DNA of 64,000 nt from Cryptosporangium arvum DSM 44712 (GCF_000585375.1 NZ_KK073874.1:1550001-1614000); one strand, 5' to 3'; positions 8,551 to 17,469 are shown, numbered from the stretch's first letter. The notes: a model not told the origin generated them from the sequence alone. Numbers and translations are program-made.

Positions 8551-8745
8551 CCACAGGCATCGACCCGGCCATCACCGGTGAGCCTCCGGAAGAACGGTCC
8601 GCCGGACCTAGTAGAACCGGACGGGTAAGGCCCGTCACAGCCGAGACAAGAGCGGGTCTCCCCGGAGACCAAGCGAGGTGGTACCGCGGGCGTTCGTGCC
8701 CGTCCTCGCACACGAGGAAGTCCGAGACCGTGTGCGAAGGGAAGC
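8551..8745 (+). promoter_or_regulatory. Translational T-box riboswitch (isoleucine) before ileS
   Basis: The T-box core GAGGTGGTACCGCGG lies at 8675-8689; its TGGT (8679-8682) can pair with the ACCA end of uncharged tRNA-Ile. Upstream is a short specifier hairpin: outer AGGC/GCCT (8555-8558 with 8582-8585), inner CCGG/CCGG (8565-8568 with 8575-8578), and a loop holding ATC (8571-8573), an isoleucine codon. A later stem, 8706-8713 with 8730-8737, abuts the ribosome binding site GAAGGGAAG (8736-8744). Known actinobacterial ileS T-boxes with ultra-short stem I act on translation, so uncharged tRNA should expose the ribosome binding site here. The class is clear; exact helix ends are my reading. 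Confidence 0.92.
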
Positions 8746-8753
8746 GTCCGATC

Positions 8754-11700
8754 ATGGCGTATCCGCAGAACGACCCGAAGAAGCCGGTACCGGCTGCCGC
8801 GTCGTTCCCCGAGATCGAGCAGCGAGTGCTCGACCACTGGAGCAGCGACGCCACGTTCCAGGCCAGCATCGACGCCCGCCCGGCCGGGGAGAACGGCAGC
8901 AACGAGTACGTCTTCTACGACGGCCCGCCGTTCGCCAACGGTCTGCCGCACTACGGCCACCTGCTCACCGGTTACGTCAAGGACCTGGTCCCGCGTTACC
9001 GGACGATGAAGGGCGAGCACGTCGAGCGCCGCTTCGGCTGGGACACCCACGGGCTGCCCGCCGAGGTCGAGGCCGAGCGTCAGCTGGGCATCTCCACCAA
9101 GGCCGAGGTGCTCGACCTGGGCATCGCGAAGTTCAACGACGCCTGCAAGGCCTCGGTGCTGCGCTACACCCAGGACTGGGAGCGCTACGTCACCCGCCAG
9201 GCCCGCTGGGTCGACTTCGAGAACGACTACAAGACGCTCGACACCGACTACACCGAGAGCGTGCTCTGGGCCTTCAAGACCCTGTTCGACAAGGGCCTGA
9301 TCTACGAGGGCTTCAAGGTGCTGCCGTACTGCTGGCGCTGCGAGACGCCGCTGAGCAACACCGAGACCCGGATGGACGACGTCTACCGGTCGCGGCAGGA
9401 CCCGGCGGTGACGGTCGCGTTCACGCTGGAGACCGGCGAGAAGCTCTGGGTCTGGACGACCACGCCGTGGACGCTGCCGAGCAACCTGGCCGTGGCCGTC
9501 GGACCGACGTTCGAGTACGCGAAGTTCTCGAACGGCACCGAGACGGTCATCCTCGGGGCGGCGCGTACCGGCGCCTACGAGAAGGAGCTCGAGGGCTTCG
9601 AGCAGGTCGGCACCGTGACCGGGGCCGACCTCGTGGGGCTGCGCTACACCCCGCTGTTCGACTTCCTGACCGGCCGCGACGACGTGGACAACGCCTGGCG
9701 CGTGCTCTCCGGTGACTTCGTCACCACCGAGGACGGCACCGGCGTCGTGCACATGGCACCGGCCTTCGGCGAGGACGACCAGAACCTCTGCAACGCCAAC
9801 GGCATCCCGACGATCGTCACGGTCGACGAGCACACCCGCTTCACCGCGCTGGTGCCGCCGTACCAGGGCCTGCAGGTGTTCGAGGCGAACAAGCCGATCA
9901 GCCGTGACCTGCGGGAACAGGACAAAGTCGTCCGTCAGGACTCGTACGAGCACCCGTACCCGCACTGCTGGCGCTGCGACACGCCGCTGGTCTACAAGGC
10001 GGTGTCGAGCTGGTTCGTCGAGGTGACGAAGTTCCGCGACCGCATGGTCGAGCTGAACAAGCAGATCACCTGGGTGCCCGGCCACGTCAAGGAGGGCTCG
10101 TTCGGGAAGTGGATCGCGAACGCGCGTGACTGGTCGATCAGCCGCAACCGGTTCTGGGGTGCGCCGATCCCGGTCTGGAAGTCCGACGACCCGACCTATC
10201 CGCGGGTCGACGTGTACGGCTCGCTGGACGAGATCGAGCGCGACTTCGGGGTGCGCCCGGACGACCTGCACCGGCCCTACGTCGACGACCTGACCCGGCC
10301 GAACCCGGACGACCCGACCGGGCGCTCCACCATGCGGCGGGTGCCCGAGGTGCTCGACTGCTGGTTCGAGTCGGGCTCGATGCCGTTCGCCCAGGTGCAC
10401 TACCCGTTCGAGAACACCGAGTGGTTCGAGAACCACTACCCGGGCGACTTCATCGTCGAGTACATGGGCCAGACCCGGGGCTGGTTCTACACGCTGCACG
10501 TACTGGCCACCGCGCTGTTCGACCGTCCGGCGTTCACCACGTGCGTCTCGCACGGCATCGTGCTGGGCAACGACGGCACCAAGATGAGCAAGTCGCGCCG
10601 CAACTACCCCGACGTCTACGAGATGTTCGACGTCTACGGTGCCGACGCGATGCGCTGGTTCCTGATGTCGTCGCCGATCCTGCGCGGTGGGGACCTCGTC
10701 GTCACCGAGAGCGGCATCCGGGACAGCGTCCGGCAGGTGCTGAACCCGCTGTGGAACGCGTACTACTTCTTCACGCTGTACGCGAACGCGGCGGACTACT
10801 CGGCCGTCCGGCGGACCGACTCGACGAACGTGCTCGACCGGTACGTGCTGGCGAAGCTGCGTGACCTGGTCTCGGACACCACCGAGTCGCTGGACGTCTA
10901 CGACATCTCGGGTGCCTGCGCCGGCGTCCGGAGCTTCTTCGAGACGCTGACGAACTGGTACATCCGGCGGTCGCGGGACCGGTTCTGGGCCGGCGACGCG
11001 GACGCGTTCGACACGCTCTACACCGTGCTCGAGACCGTCACGCGGCTGACCGCTCCGCTGCTGCCGATGCTCACCGAGGAGGTCTGGCAGGGTCTGACCG
11101 GCGGCCGGTCGGTGCACCTGTGCGACTTCCCGGACGCGTCCGAGCTCCCGGCCGACGCCGAGCTGGTGGCCGCGATGGACCGGGTGCGTGACGTCGCGTC
11201 GTCCGCGCTCTCGCTGCGGAAGGCGAAGAAGCTGCGGGTGCGGCTGCCGCTGGCGTCGCTCACCGTGGCGGTTCCGGACGCCGCGGCGCTGGAGCCGTTC
11301 CGCGACCTGCTCGCCGACGAGGTGAACGTCAAGGAAGTGCTGCTCCAGCCGGACGTCGACCTGGCCTGCTCGAACGTGCTGACCGTCGTTCCCAGGGCGC
11401 TGGGGCCGCGTCTGGGCAAGGACGTGCAGCGGGTGATCAAGGCGGTGAAGGCCGGGGACTGGTCGTCGGCGGACGGCACCGTCGTCGCCGGTGGGGTTCC
11501 GCTCCAGGACGGGGAGTACGAGCTGAAGCTCGTGCCGACCGAGCCGGACCGGTCGGCCGCACTGCCCGGCAACGTCGGTGTGGTCGTGCTCGACCCGGAG
11601 CTGACGCCGGCGCTGCTGGCCGAGGGCGTGGCGCGGGACGTCGTCCGGGCCGTGCAGCAGGCGCGCAAGGACGCCGGTCTAGACGTGTCGGACCGGATCA

Positions 11701-11873
11701 CGCTGCGCCTTGAGGCTCCGGACGACGTCGTCTCCGCGGTGCGGGCCCACCAGGACTTCGTCGCGGCCGAGGTGCTGGCGTCGGCGGTCGAGTTCGGTCC
11801 GGTGGCGGACGCGGCGCACGCGGCCGAGGTCGGCGAGGGCGCTCCGATCCGCGTGGGCGTCGCCAAGCGCTGA
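8754..11873 (+). CDS. ileS: Isoleucyl-tRNA synthetase
   Basis: Class I synthetase that charges tRNA-Ile and edits misactivated valine. It has 1,039 residues. The HIGH motif appears as HYGH (about residues 66-69) and KMSKS as [11 protein letters not shown] (about 610). Cys pairs CWRCETPL and CWRCDTPL lie in the editing and insertion region. The length and absence of a C-terminal zinc finger match the eukaryote-like IleS found in mycobacteria, a type often tolerant to mupirocin; tolerance here is inference. The start is ATG 8754, preceded by GAAGGGAAG; an in-frame ATG-type opening at 8730 would fall in the T-box hairpin. It is controlled by the T-box upstream and followed by a hairpin terminator at 11879. 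Confidence 0.97.
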   Translation: MAYPQNDPKKPVPAAASFPEIEQRVLDHWSSDATFQASIDARPAGENGSNEYVFYDGPPFANGLPHYGHLLTGYVKDLVPRYRTMKGEHVERRFGWDTHGLPAEVEAERQLGISTKAEVLDLGIAKFNDACKASVLRYTQDWERYVTRQARWVDFENDYKTLDTDYTESVLWAFKTLFDKGLIYEGFKVLPYCWRCETPLSNTETRMDDVYRSRQDPAVTVAFTLETGEKLWVWTTTPWTLPSNLAVAVGPTFEYAKFSNGTETVILGAARTGAYEKELEGFEQVGTVTGADLVGLRYTPLFDFLTGRDDVDNAWRVLSGDFVTTEDGTGVVHMAPAFGEDDQNLCNANGIPTIVTVDEHTRFTALVPPYQGLQVFEANKPISRDLREQDKVVRQDSYEHPYPHCWRCDTPLVYKAVSSWFVEVTKFRDRMVELNKQITWVPGHVKEGSFGKWIANARDWSISRNRFWGAPIPVWKSDDPTYPRVDVYGSLDEIERDFGVRPDDLHRPYVDDLTRPNPDDPTGRSTMRRVPEVLDCWFESGSMPFAQVHYPFENTEWFENHYPGDFIVEYMGQTRGWFYTLHVLATALFDRPAFTTCVSHGIVLGNDGTKMSKSRRNYPDVYEMFDVYGADAMRWFLMSSPILRGGDLVVTESGIRDSVRQVLNPLWNAYYFFTLYANAADYSAVRRTDSTNVLDRYVLAKLRDLVSDTTESLDVYDISGACAGVRSFFETLTNWYIRRSRDRFWAGDADAFDTLYTVLETVTRLTAPLLPMLTEEVWQGLTGGRSVHLCDFPDASELPADAELVAAMDRVRDVASSALSLRKAKKLRVRLPLASLTVAVPDAAALEPFRDLLADEVNVKEVLLQPDVDLACSNVLTVVPRALGPRLGKDVQRVIKAVKAGDWSSADGTVVAGGVPLQDGEYELKLVPTEPDRSAALPGNVGVVVLDPELTPALLAEGVARDVVRAVQQARKDAGLDVSDRITLRLEAPDDVVSAVRAHQDFVAAEVLASAVEFGPVADAAHAAEVGEGAPIRVGVAKR

Positions 11874-11878
11874 GCCGG

Positions 11879-11910
11879 ATGGGCCGTGCACTTTCGGGTG
11901 TACGGCCCAT
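11879..11910 (+). terminator. Hairpin terminator after ileS
   Basis: Arms 11879-11891 and 11898-11910 form a 13-bp stem with one G-U pair around a short loop, five bases after the ileS stop. A T-rich stretch (TTCGGTTGTT) follows. The -10 box of the next gene begins 13 bases later. Confidence 0.8.
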
Positions 11911-11923
11911 TTCGGTTGTTATG

Positions 11924-11929
11924 TAGTAT
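11924..11929 (+). promoter_or_regulatory. Probable -10 box of a leaderless promoter
   Basis: TAGTAT fits TAnnnT and lies seven bases before the GTG start at 11937, so transcription would begin at or next to the start codon. No ribosome binding site is visible. The -35 region is weak. Confidence 0.5.
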
Positions 11930-11936
11930 TAAGGGC

Positions 11937-12746
11937 GTGTGGGGGGAATGGCGACTAGGCGTCGGTAAAAGCACCGGGGGCGGGATCATGCTCGTCGCCG
12001 CCGTGCTGGCGGGCGGCCTCGCGTTCACCGGCTGGCAGATCGGGCAGATGCGTGCCGACGGCGGCCCGGTGCAACTCGCCGAGCGCGGTCCGCTTCCGCA
12101 GGACCCCACCACCTGGCCGACGTCGTCGGGCGATCCGAACGAGCAGTCCCAGCAGGGTGCGATCGCGCCCGGCCCGCCGCCGGAGTCGGTCGAGGCCACC
12201 GGGAGCCCGACCGCGTCGCCCAGCCCGGTCCCGGTGCCCACCGGCCGCTGGGCGGGCATGGCCAGCGTGACGGTCACCGGCGGCGACCAGGGGTGCCGGG
12301 CGAACACGAAGACGTTCCGCACGCCGGCCGTCCTGCGTATCGAGGCCCCGCTGCGCGGCGACGGCAACGCCGTCCGGGTCACGTTCGAGTCCGACGACCC
12401 GGCCGCCGAGGGGTCGTTCCGGGTCGCGTCGAGCGTGCCGTCGACCGGCCGGGCCGCCACCCGGTGGTGGGTGCTGTCCGGCAACGGCGCCGGGGGTTTC
12501 GTCGGGCGGCTGTACCGCCCGGCCGAGGACCCGGTGCGGGACGCCGGTGAGATCGACAACCTGCTGTTCGCGACGCGGAGCCTCGACCAGCAGTGCGGCG
12601 CGCTGCTCTCCGCGCCGCTCAGCTTCCCGCTCGGGTCGGGGTCGTCGCTGCGGCTGACGGGGCAGGGTGCGCAGCGCAGCGTGCTGGTGACCGGGCGCAC
12701 CAGCGACACCACCCGCTCGTTCCAGATCGCGTGGGCGTCAACCTGA
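11937..12746 (+). CDS. Membrane-anchored hypothetical protein
   Basis: I do not recognise this 269-residue protein. It has a short basic N-terminus, one hydrophobic segment at about residues 17-38 (IMLVAAVLAGGLAFTGW) acting as a signal anchor, then a Pro/Ser/Gly-rich linker to about residue 105. The rest is a predicted extracellular beta-rich domain (GRWAGMASVTVTGGD onward) with two cysteines, one in GDQGCRAN and one in DQQCGALL, that could form a disulfide. I chose GTG 11937 because a -10 box sits seven bases before it; an open frame from 11886 would start inside the ileS terminator. It overlaps the convergent XRE gene by nine bases. A surface or secreted role is inferred only from topology. 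Confidence 0.7.
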   Translation: MWGEWRLGVGKSTGGGIMLVAAVLAGGLAFTGWQIGQMRADGGPVQLAERGPLPQDPTTWPTSSGDPNEQSQQGAIAPGPPPESVEATGSPTASPSPVPVPTGRWAGMASVTVTGGDQGCRANTKTFRTPAVLRIEAPLRGDGNAVRVTFESDDPAAEGSFRVASSVPSTGRAATRWWVLSGNGAGGFVGRLYRPAEDPVRDAGEIDNLLFATRSLDQQCGALLSAPLSFPLGSGSSLRLTGQGAQRSVLVTGRTSDTTRSFQIAWAST

Positions 12747-13337
12747 CGCGCGGGGTGAGCGGATCAGCAGTGCGGCCTCGAAGTCGTCGGTTCCGGCGGC
12801 GTAGAAGTGGGGCGTGTCCGCGCGGAAACGGACGTACGCCCCTGCCGTGGCCTGCTGCGGCGCCTCGACCGGACCGACGGTGGCGTCGCCCCGGAACACG
12901 GTGAGGTGCTCGGTGACCCCGGCCCCGTGGGCAGGTGACACCTGGGTCGCGCCGGCCCGGATATGGATCCGGTAGAGCTCGTACGTCGCGTCCGGCTCCT
13001 CGATCACCTCCAGGAGCGTCGCCTCGCCCGCCGCGCCCCGCACGACGGTCGCGGCCGTGTGCGGATCGCCTGCCGCCGGGGGGCTCAGCACGGCGGCGAG
13101 CGGCACGCCGAGCCGGCCGGTCACCGCGTAGAGCGTCTCCAGCGTGGGGTTGCGCACGCCGGTCTCCAGGCCGGAGAGCGTCGCCTTGCCGATCCCCGCC
13201 CGGCGCGCCAGTTCGGAGAGCGAGATCCCACGCTCCTCCCTCAGCGCGCGGATCCGGCGGCCCACCGCGGCCGGGTCGTCGTCCAGCGCCGCCGCTCGGG
13301 GAGCCGGGGCGGTCGGGGTTGGGCGGTCGTCGGACAT
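12738..13337 (-). CDS. XRE-family transcriptional regulator with C-terminal cupin domain
   Basis: This 199-residue regulator has a helix-turn-helix of the XRE/Cro type at about residues 25-85 (ELARRAGIGKATLSGLETGVRNPTL spans the recognition helix) and a single-stranded beta-helix cupin domain at about 105-190 that usually binds a small ligand. It is divergent from a BenE-family transporter, an arrangement also seen for the XRE-cupin/BenE-like pair of E. coli (ydcN/ydcO), so it likely controls that transporter and itself. I chose ATG 13337, with AGGA seven bases upstream; an in-frame ATG at 13355 has no ribosome binding site. The ligand is unknown; benzoate or a related aromatic acid is a guess. 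Confidence 0.9.
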   Translation of the reverse strand: MSDDRPTPTAPAPRAAALDDDPAAVGRRIRALREERGISLSELARRAGIGKATLSGLETGVRNPTLETLYAVTGRLGVPLAAVLSPPAAGDPHTAATVVRGAAGEATLLEVIEEPDATYELYRIHIRAGATQVSPAHGAGVTEHLTVFRGDATVGPVEAPQQATAGAYVRFRADTPHFYAAGTDDFEAALLIRSPRASG

Positions 13338-13362
13338 GTGGTTATCCTGGCGCATCGAGCAT

Positions 13363-13380
13363 CGTTCCGTTTATGGAACG
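13363..13380. promoter_or_regulatory. Probable operator between the XRE-cupin and benE genes
   Basis: A perfect 6-bp inverted repeat, CGTTCC-N6-GGAACG, lies between the divergent start codons at 13337 and 13397. Its place and symmetry suit the dimeric XRE-cupin regulator encoded next to it. Binding is inferred. Confidence 0.6.
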
Positions 13381-13396
13381 GTCGTGAGGAGGACCG

Positions 13397-14608
13397 ATGC
13401 TTCAGCCGGTGTTGGCCGGAGTCGTGACGGCTCTGGTCGGGTTCGCGAGCTCGTTCGCCGTGGTCATCGCCGGCCTGCGCGCGGTCGGCGCGGATCCGGC
13501 CGAGGCGTCGTCCGGCCTGCTGGCGCTCTGCGTCGCGACCGGTGTGACCGCGGTCTGGCTCAGCGTCCGGTACCGGACGCCGATGACGATCGCCTGGTCG
13601 ACGCCCGGCGCGGCGCTGCTCGTCTCCACCGGCGCGGTCGACGGCGGATTCCCGGCCGCGGTCGGCGCGTTCCTGGTGGCGGCGCTGCTCGTCGTCGCAG
13701 CCGGTCTGTTCGGGCCGCTGGCCCGCTGGATCGCCGCGATTCCGGCGCCGGTGGCGAGCGCGATGCTCGCCGGCGTGCTCCTCGACCTGTGTCTCTCGCC
13801 GGTGCGTGCGGTCGTGGAGACGCCGCTGCTCGCGTTGCCGGTGATCGTCGTCTGGGCGCTGCTGACCCGGTTCGCCCGGGCCTGGGCGGTGCCGGCCGCA
13901 CTCGTCGTGGCCGCGGCCGGGGTCGCGATCACGCGGTTCGACGAGGGCCTGGACGCCACGCTGCGGCCGACCGTCGCCCTCACCGCGCCGACGTTCGAGC
14001 TCGGCGCGGTGGTGAGCATCGCGCTGCCGTTGTTCCTGGTGACGATGGCCGCGCAGAACGTGCCGGGGATGGCGGTGATGGCCAGTTACGGGTACCGGCC
14101 GCCGCTGCGCCCGGCGCTGGTGACGACCGGGCTGGGAAGCGCGATCGCCGCGCCGTTCGGCGGGCACGCGATAAACCTCGCGGCGATCAGCGCCGCGTTG
14201 GCCGCCGGGCCCGACGCCCACCCCGATCCGGAGCGGCGGTGGATCGCGTCGGTCTCCGCGGGGGTCGGGATGACGCTGCTCGGGCTCGGCGCCGGGCTGG
14301 CCACCGCGCTGGTCGTCCTGGCGCCGCCGGTGCTGATCGAGGCCGTCGCCGGCCTGGCGCTGCTGGCCGCGCTCGGCGCCGCCTTGACCGCCGCGCTCAC
14401 CTCGGCCGACTCGCTGTCCGGCGGGCGCGAAGCGGCGGTCGTCACGTTCGTCGTCACCGCGTCCGGGGTCACGCTCGCCGGCGTCGGCGCCGCGTTCTGG
14501 GGTCTGCTCGCCGGTGGGGCCATCCTCCTGCTGTTCCGCCGCCGGTCAGACCGGCCGGTGGACGTGGAAGTACTTGGGGCCGATGAAGCAACCGACCGCG
14601 CACAGTAG
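13397..14608 (+). CDS. benE: BenE-family benzoate/H+ symporter-like transporter
   Basis: This 403-residue polytopic membrane protein of the BenE family has about 12 hydrophobic helices. Family-typical segments are TIAWSTPGAALL, APVASAMLAGVLL, AAQNVPGMAVMASYGY and GSAIAAPFGGHAINLAAISAAL. BenE proteins import benzoate with protons in some bacteria, but many members have other or unknown substrates and no benzoate catabolism genes lie nearby. The start is ATG 13397 with GAGGAGGA just before it. Control is probably by the divergent XRE-cupin regulator. The last 63 bases overlap, in antisense, the 3' end of the gene at 14546-15358. Confidence 0.9.
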   Translation: MLQPVLAGVVTALVGFASSFAVVIAGLRAVGADPAEASSGLLALCVATGVTAVWLSVRYRTPMTIAWSTPGAALLVSTGAVDGGFPAAVGAFLVAALLVVAAGLFGPLARWIAAIPAPVASAMLAGVLLDLCLSPVRAVVETPLLALPVIVVWALLTRFARAWAVPAALVVAAAGVAITRFDEGLDATLRPTVALTAPTFELGAVVSIALPLFLVTMAAQNVPGMAVMASYGYRPPLRPALVTTGLGSAIAAPFGGHAINLAAISAALAAGPDAHPDPERRWIASVSAGVGMTLLGLGAGLATALVVLAPPVLIEAVAGLALLAALGAALTAALTSADSLSGGREAAVVTFVVTASGVTLAGVGAAFWGLLAGGAILLLFRRRSDRPVDVEVLGADEATDRAQ

Positions 14609-15358
14609 GTAGCCGAAGATGCTGAGGTAGGCGCCCGGCTCGAGCTCGGCGCCCTCGGGGAGCGACGCGAGCGCGGAGAAGTGCACCGCGGCGAAGCTGA
14701 GCAGGCCCAGCCCGGCCAGGATCCGGTAGCCGGCGCCCTTGAGCTTGAACAACAGGATCGCGACGCCGACGTACACGACGAACGCGACCAGCAGGATCAC
14801 GCCGACCACCCCGACGGCCAACCCGGTGCCCTCGGTGTTGAATTCGCTGCCCATCGCCCCGGCGGCCGCCCCGACCAGCACCAGCGACAGCACGGTCGAC
14901 CCGAAGAACGCCAGCCCGATCAGGACGTAGATGACGCCGTAGGTGATGCGCCAGCCGGCGTTGTCGGTGGTGCCCGCCATCGAGAGGAAGAACGCCCAGA
15001 CCGCGATGACCAGCCACACGTACCCGAAGTACTGGCTGCTCCAGGTCTTCATCGCGTCGCCGCCGACGTCCCAGAGGTTGCCCATCAGGTCCCAGAGGTT
15101 GAACGTCTCCGGACCGGTGTCGACCCAGGGCAGCGACGGGCAGACGATCCCGACGATGAGCAGGCCGACCAGCGGCAGCGCGATCGCCGCCGAGGTGCGT
15201 GACCGCTTGACCGTGCGCAGCCCGGCCGGCGGCGGTGCGTAGGCCAGGTGCGGTGGCAGCGGCTGCCCCGGTAGCGGACCGGCTCCGTACGGTGTCGCCG
15301 GCGGGTAGGCCGGCGGTGGGTAGTAGGACGGAGGGCCGTAGGGCGGGCCTGGCTGCAT
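14546..15358 (-). CDS. Hypothetical membrane protein with proline/tyrosine-rich N-terminus
   Basis: I do not recognise a named family. The 270-residue protein opens with about 45 residues rich in Pro and Tyr (PPSYYPPPAYPPATPYG), then has a membrane domain with five or six hydrophobic segments: IALPLVGLLIVGIVCPSL, YVWLVIAVWAFFLSMAG, YVLIGLAFFGSTVLSLVLVG, AVGVVGVILLVAFVVYVG, ILAGLGLLSFAAVHFSAL and a final IFGYLLCAVGCFIG. ATG 15358 is preceded by GGGGAG at nine bases. The gene runs convergently into benE and overlaps its last 63 bases. Tyr/Pro-rich N-terminal extensions recur in this window (57093-57674, and as tails on two acyltransferases), which may be a general surface-protein habit of this organism. 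Confidence 0.8.
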   Translation of the reverse strand: MQPGPPYGPPSYYPPPAYPPATPYGAGPLPGQPLPPHLAYAPPPAGLRTVKRSRTSAAIALPLVGLLIVGIVCPSLPWVDTGPETFNLWDLMGNLWDVGGDAMKTWSSQYFGYVWLVIAVWAFFLSMAGTTDNAGWRITYGVIYVLIGLAFFGSTVLSLVLVGAAAGAMGSEFNTEGTGLAVGVVGVILLVAFVVYVGVAILLFKLKGAGYRILAGLGLLSFAAVHFSALASLPEGAELEPGAYLSIFGYLLCAVGCFIGPKYFHVHRPV

Positions 15359-15520
15359 GGTTCGGAACTCCCCGTAAGACGAGTGGTCAGCGTACCGAGG
15401 AGAACTCTGGTGCCTTCCGGGCTCGAGCGGATCCTCAGTTCGTGCCAGACGCGGCGAGCGGCCGGCCGTGCGCCGGTGCCGGAGCGCCACCAGGTAAGCG
15501 TGGCCTAACGTGACCGGTCG

Positions 15521-15526
15521 TAGAGT
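15521..15526 (+). promoter_or_regulatory. Probable -10 box of a leaderless promoter
   Basis: TAGAGT fits TAnnnT and ends six bases before the GTG start at 15533. There is no ribosome binding site in the gap, so a leaderless transcript is likely. Confidence 0.5.
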
Positions 15527-15532
15527 GGGCGC

Positions 15533-15970
15533 GTGGCCGCCGACTTCGAATACTTCGTCGCTTCTCCCGACCGGATCGCCTCGCTCGACCTGGGTCGCAG
15601 CCCCGCGAGCCAGTTGCCGTCGGCGACGGCCGCCGACCTGCCCGGCGTCGACCCGGCATTGGTGCTGTTGGCGTTGGTCGAGGTGCTCAGCACCGAGGAG
15701 TACGAGGCGCTGCTGGCGAAGGGGCCCGGCGAGGTCGTGCACGACGGCGGCGACGCGGGGCCCTGGGTCATCGCGATCGACGATTTTGTGGTCGCGGCGA
15801 TCCAAGGTGCCGACGGCGATCCCGAGATGGAGTGGGACGACGCGGTCGCGCTGTGGAGCGGGCTGACCGAGCTCGACGAGGGCACGTTGCTCGAGACCAC
15901 CGACGAGCTGCGCCGACTGTGCGGTCACGTCGACGCGGAGCACCGGCTGTACTGCTGGGCGAAGCATTAA
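15533..15970 (+). CDS. Small acidic hypothetical protein
   Basis: I do not recognise this 145-residue, acidic, soluble protein (no signal or membrane segment). It contains VDPALVLLALVEVLSTEEYEALL and EMEWDDAVALWSGLTELDEG, both likely helical, and ends CGHVDAEHRLYCWAKH with two Cys and two His residues that could bind a metal. GTG 15533 follows a -10-like TAGAGT by six bases, suggesting leaderless expression. Its stop codon lies in a pair of TTAAA-containing direct repeats just upstream of the serine hydrolase gene. It may share that gene's regulatory region; function is unknown. Confidence 0.72.
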   Translation: MAADFEYFVASPDRIASLDLGRSPASQLPSATAADLPGVDPALVLLALVEVLSTEEYEALLAKGPGEVVHDGGDAGPWVIAIDDFVVAAIQGADGDPEMEWDDAVALWSGLTELDEGTLLETTDELRRLCGHVDAEHRLYCWAKH

Positions 15971-15988
15971 AGGTGCCTTAAACGGTGC
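15967..15988. repeat. Pair of 11-base direct repeats upstream of the serine hydrolase
   Basis: TTAAAGGTGCC (15967-15977) is followed directly by TTAAACGGTGC (15978-15988). The 11-base period is close to one helical turn, as in sites for regulators that bind one DNA face. The first copy includes the stop codon of the gene at 15533-15970. Function is inferred. Confidence 0.45.
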
Positions 15989-15999
15989 AACCGACGGCC

Positions 16000-16046
16000 T
16001 TCTCCTCACTTATGTGGACGCTCAACGTCCACATAAGTGAGGAGAA
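16000..16046 (+). promoter_or_regulatory. Perfect 21-bp palindrome that contains the ribosome binding site of the serine hydrolase
   Basis: Arms 16000-16020 and 16026-16046 are exactly complementary around the loop CTCAA. The ribosome binding site GAGGAG (16039-16044) is wholly inside the right arm, and the start ATG is at 16050. Any transcript begun upstream would fold the site into a 21-bp duplex and block translation; a transcript begun inside the palindrome would not. It could be a translation switch, an RNase III target, a terminator of the upstream gene, or a DNA operator. Confidence 0.75.
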
Positions 16047-16049
16047 CCA

Positions 16050-17462
16050 ATGCGAGGTCGCCAATGGGGCGTCGCCGTCTTGCTCGGCGCGCTGGTGATC
16101 AACGGGGGAGGTGTTGCAGTCGCCGCCGAGGAAAGTAGCGGAGGGCGTTCCCCGGCCGCCGACGCACGACTTGCCGCCGCACTCCAGAAAGCCGTCGACG
16201 GACAGAAGTTCGCCGAGGTGCTCGACACGGTGCCGCCGTCGACGTCCGCGGCCAAGGAGCTCTACCGCACCGAACTCGCGCCGGACGACAAGGGCCGGTC
16301 GGCGGCGTCCGCCAAGCTCGCCGCCGCCGCGGCCCCGATCCACCAGACACCGCAGCTCGACGCGACGGTCATCAAGCTCGACCGGGCCGGACGGCCGATC
16401 GCCGCGGCGGACGTCATCCTGAGCCCGCAGTACCCGAACGGCAAGATCATCCCGCTCGACGCGAACCTGACGACCGACCAGGTGCGCTGGCGCCAGTGGG
16501 ACGACGCGACCTGGGACAACGGTGCCCGGGGCACCGTCGACATCGTTCCCGGCCGGGAGAACGCCCCGGTCGACTTCATGTCGCCGTACCCGGCGTCGGT
16601 GCTGAAGCTGATGGTCGGCTTCGGCATCCTCCGGATGGTGGACGCCGGCGAGCTGAGCCTCGACGACACGTACACCTACACGCCGGTCGGGACGCCGAGC
16701 TCGCTGTGCGGTGGCGCGCGGGCGGCCACGTCGATCACCCAGCTGTTCGACGAGATGATCACGGTGTCGTCGAACCCGTCGACGTGCGCGCTGATCAAGC
16801 TGATGCACGAGCGGGGCAAGATCGACGGGCTCAACCAGCAGTTCGTCGACCTCGGCCTGCCGACGCTGCGGGTGAAGGGCACCAACCCCAACACCGGGGG
16901 CACGTGGGCGAACGCGGTGACGATGAGCTCGATCGACACCGCCAAACTGCTCCTGCTCTTCAACGGCTCCCCGGGGACGCTCTGGAAGACGCCGTCGGGG
17001 ACGCCGGTGAACGCGTCGGTGCTCAGTGCTTCCTCGCGTTCGTACCTGCTCGGGAAACTGGGCGAGCAGGGGCTCAACCAGGTGCTCTCGACCACGAACT
17101 ACTGTGGGCGCGCCTACCCGCCGCCGGGGATTCCGCAGGTGACGCCGTCGCGCTGGATCGACCCCGCGACCGGGGTCGTGTCGGTGGCCGGACGCAACTA
17201 CGGGCAGGACGTGCGGCCGTGCAACGCGGCGGCGACCGTGACGTTCGCGCACAAGACCGGGCTCGCCGACACGTCGGGTAACGACGCGGGCATCGTGAAG
17301 TCGCTGCCGGGCAAGCCGTTCCGCTCCTACATCGTGTCCGTGCACTCGAACCTCGGGTACCGGTACGTCGACGCGGACCGGCCCGCGGATCCGGCCGGGG
17401 TGTACCCGGTCCAGTACACCGAGAAGCTGGCCCTCCTGGGCCGGGCGATCAACGCGCTGTAA
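16050..17462 (+). CDS. Secreted serine hydrolase, class A beta-lactamase-like fold
   Basis: This 470-residue exported protein of the penicillin-recognising serine hydrolase family carries an N-terminal signal peptide (about 1-26: basic start, VAVLLGALVINGGGVAVAA, likely cut after AVAA). Catalytic motifs are SVLK (Ser183, Lys186), an SDN-like SSNPSTC at about 241-247, and KTG in HKTGLADTSG at about 401. This set fits beta-lactamase-type or D,D-peptidase-type enzymes of the envelope; the long N-terminal region and four cysteines suggest a housekeeping hydrolase more than a dedicated resistance enzyme, but activity cannot be told from sequence. ATG 16050 has GAGGAG five bases before it, buried in a perfect palindrome, so translation is probably controlled. 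Confidence 0.88.
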   Translation: MRGRQWGVAVLLGALVINGGGVAVAAEESSGGRSPAADARLAAALQKAVDGQKFAEVLDTVPPSTSAAKELYRTELAPDDKGRSAASAKLAAAAAPIHQTPQLDATVIKLDRAGRPIAAADVILSPQYPNGKIIPLDANLTTDQVRWRQWDDATWDNGARGTVDIVPGRENAPVDFMSPYPASVLKLMVGFGILRMVDAGELSLDDTYTYTPVGTPSSLCGGARAATSITQLFDEMITVSSNPSTCALIKLMHERGKIDGLNQQFVDLGLPTLRVKGTNPNTGGTWANAVTMSSIDTAKLLLLFNGSPGTLWKTPSGTPVNASVLSASSRSYLLGKLGEQGLNQVLSTTNYCGRAYPPPGIPQVTPSRWIDPATGVVSVAGRNYGQDVRPCNAAATVTFAHKTGLADTSGNDAGIVKSLPGKPFRSYIVSVHSNLGYRYVDADRPADPAGVYPVQYTEKLALLGRAINAL

Positions 17463-17469
17463 CCGGACG

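Noticed and set aside
8493-11117. Open frame of 874 codons antisense to ileS
   Set aside because: High GC keeps the reverse frame open; the translation is Arg/Val-rich with no family signature and ileS on the other strand is certain.
16050-17462. Dedicated beta-lactamase resistance gene
   Set aside because: The motifs show only the serine hydrolase fold; long extra regions and lack of resistance context make this claim unsupported.
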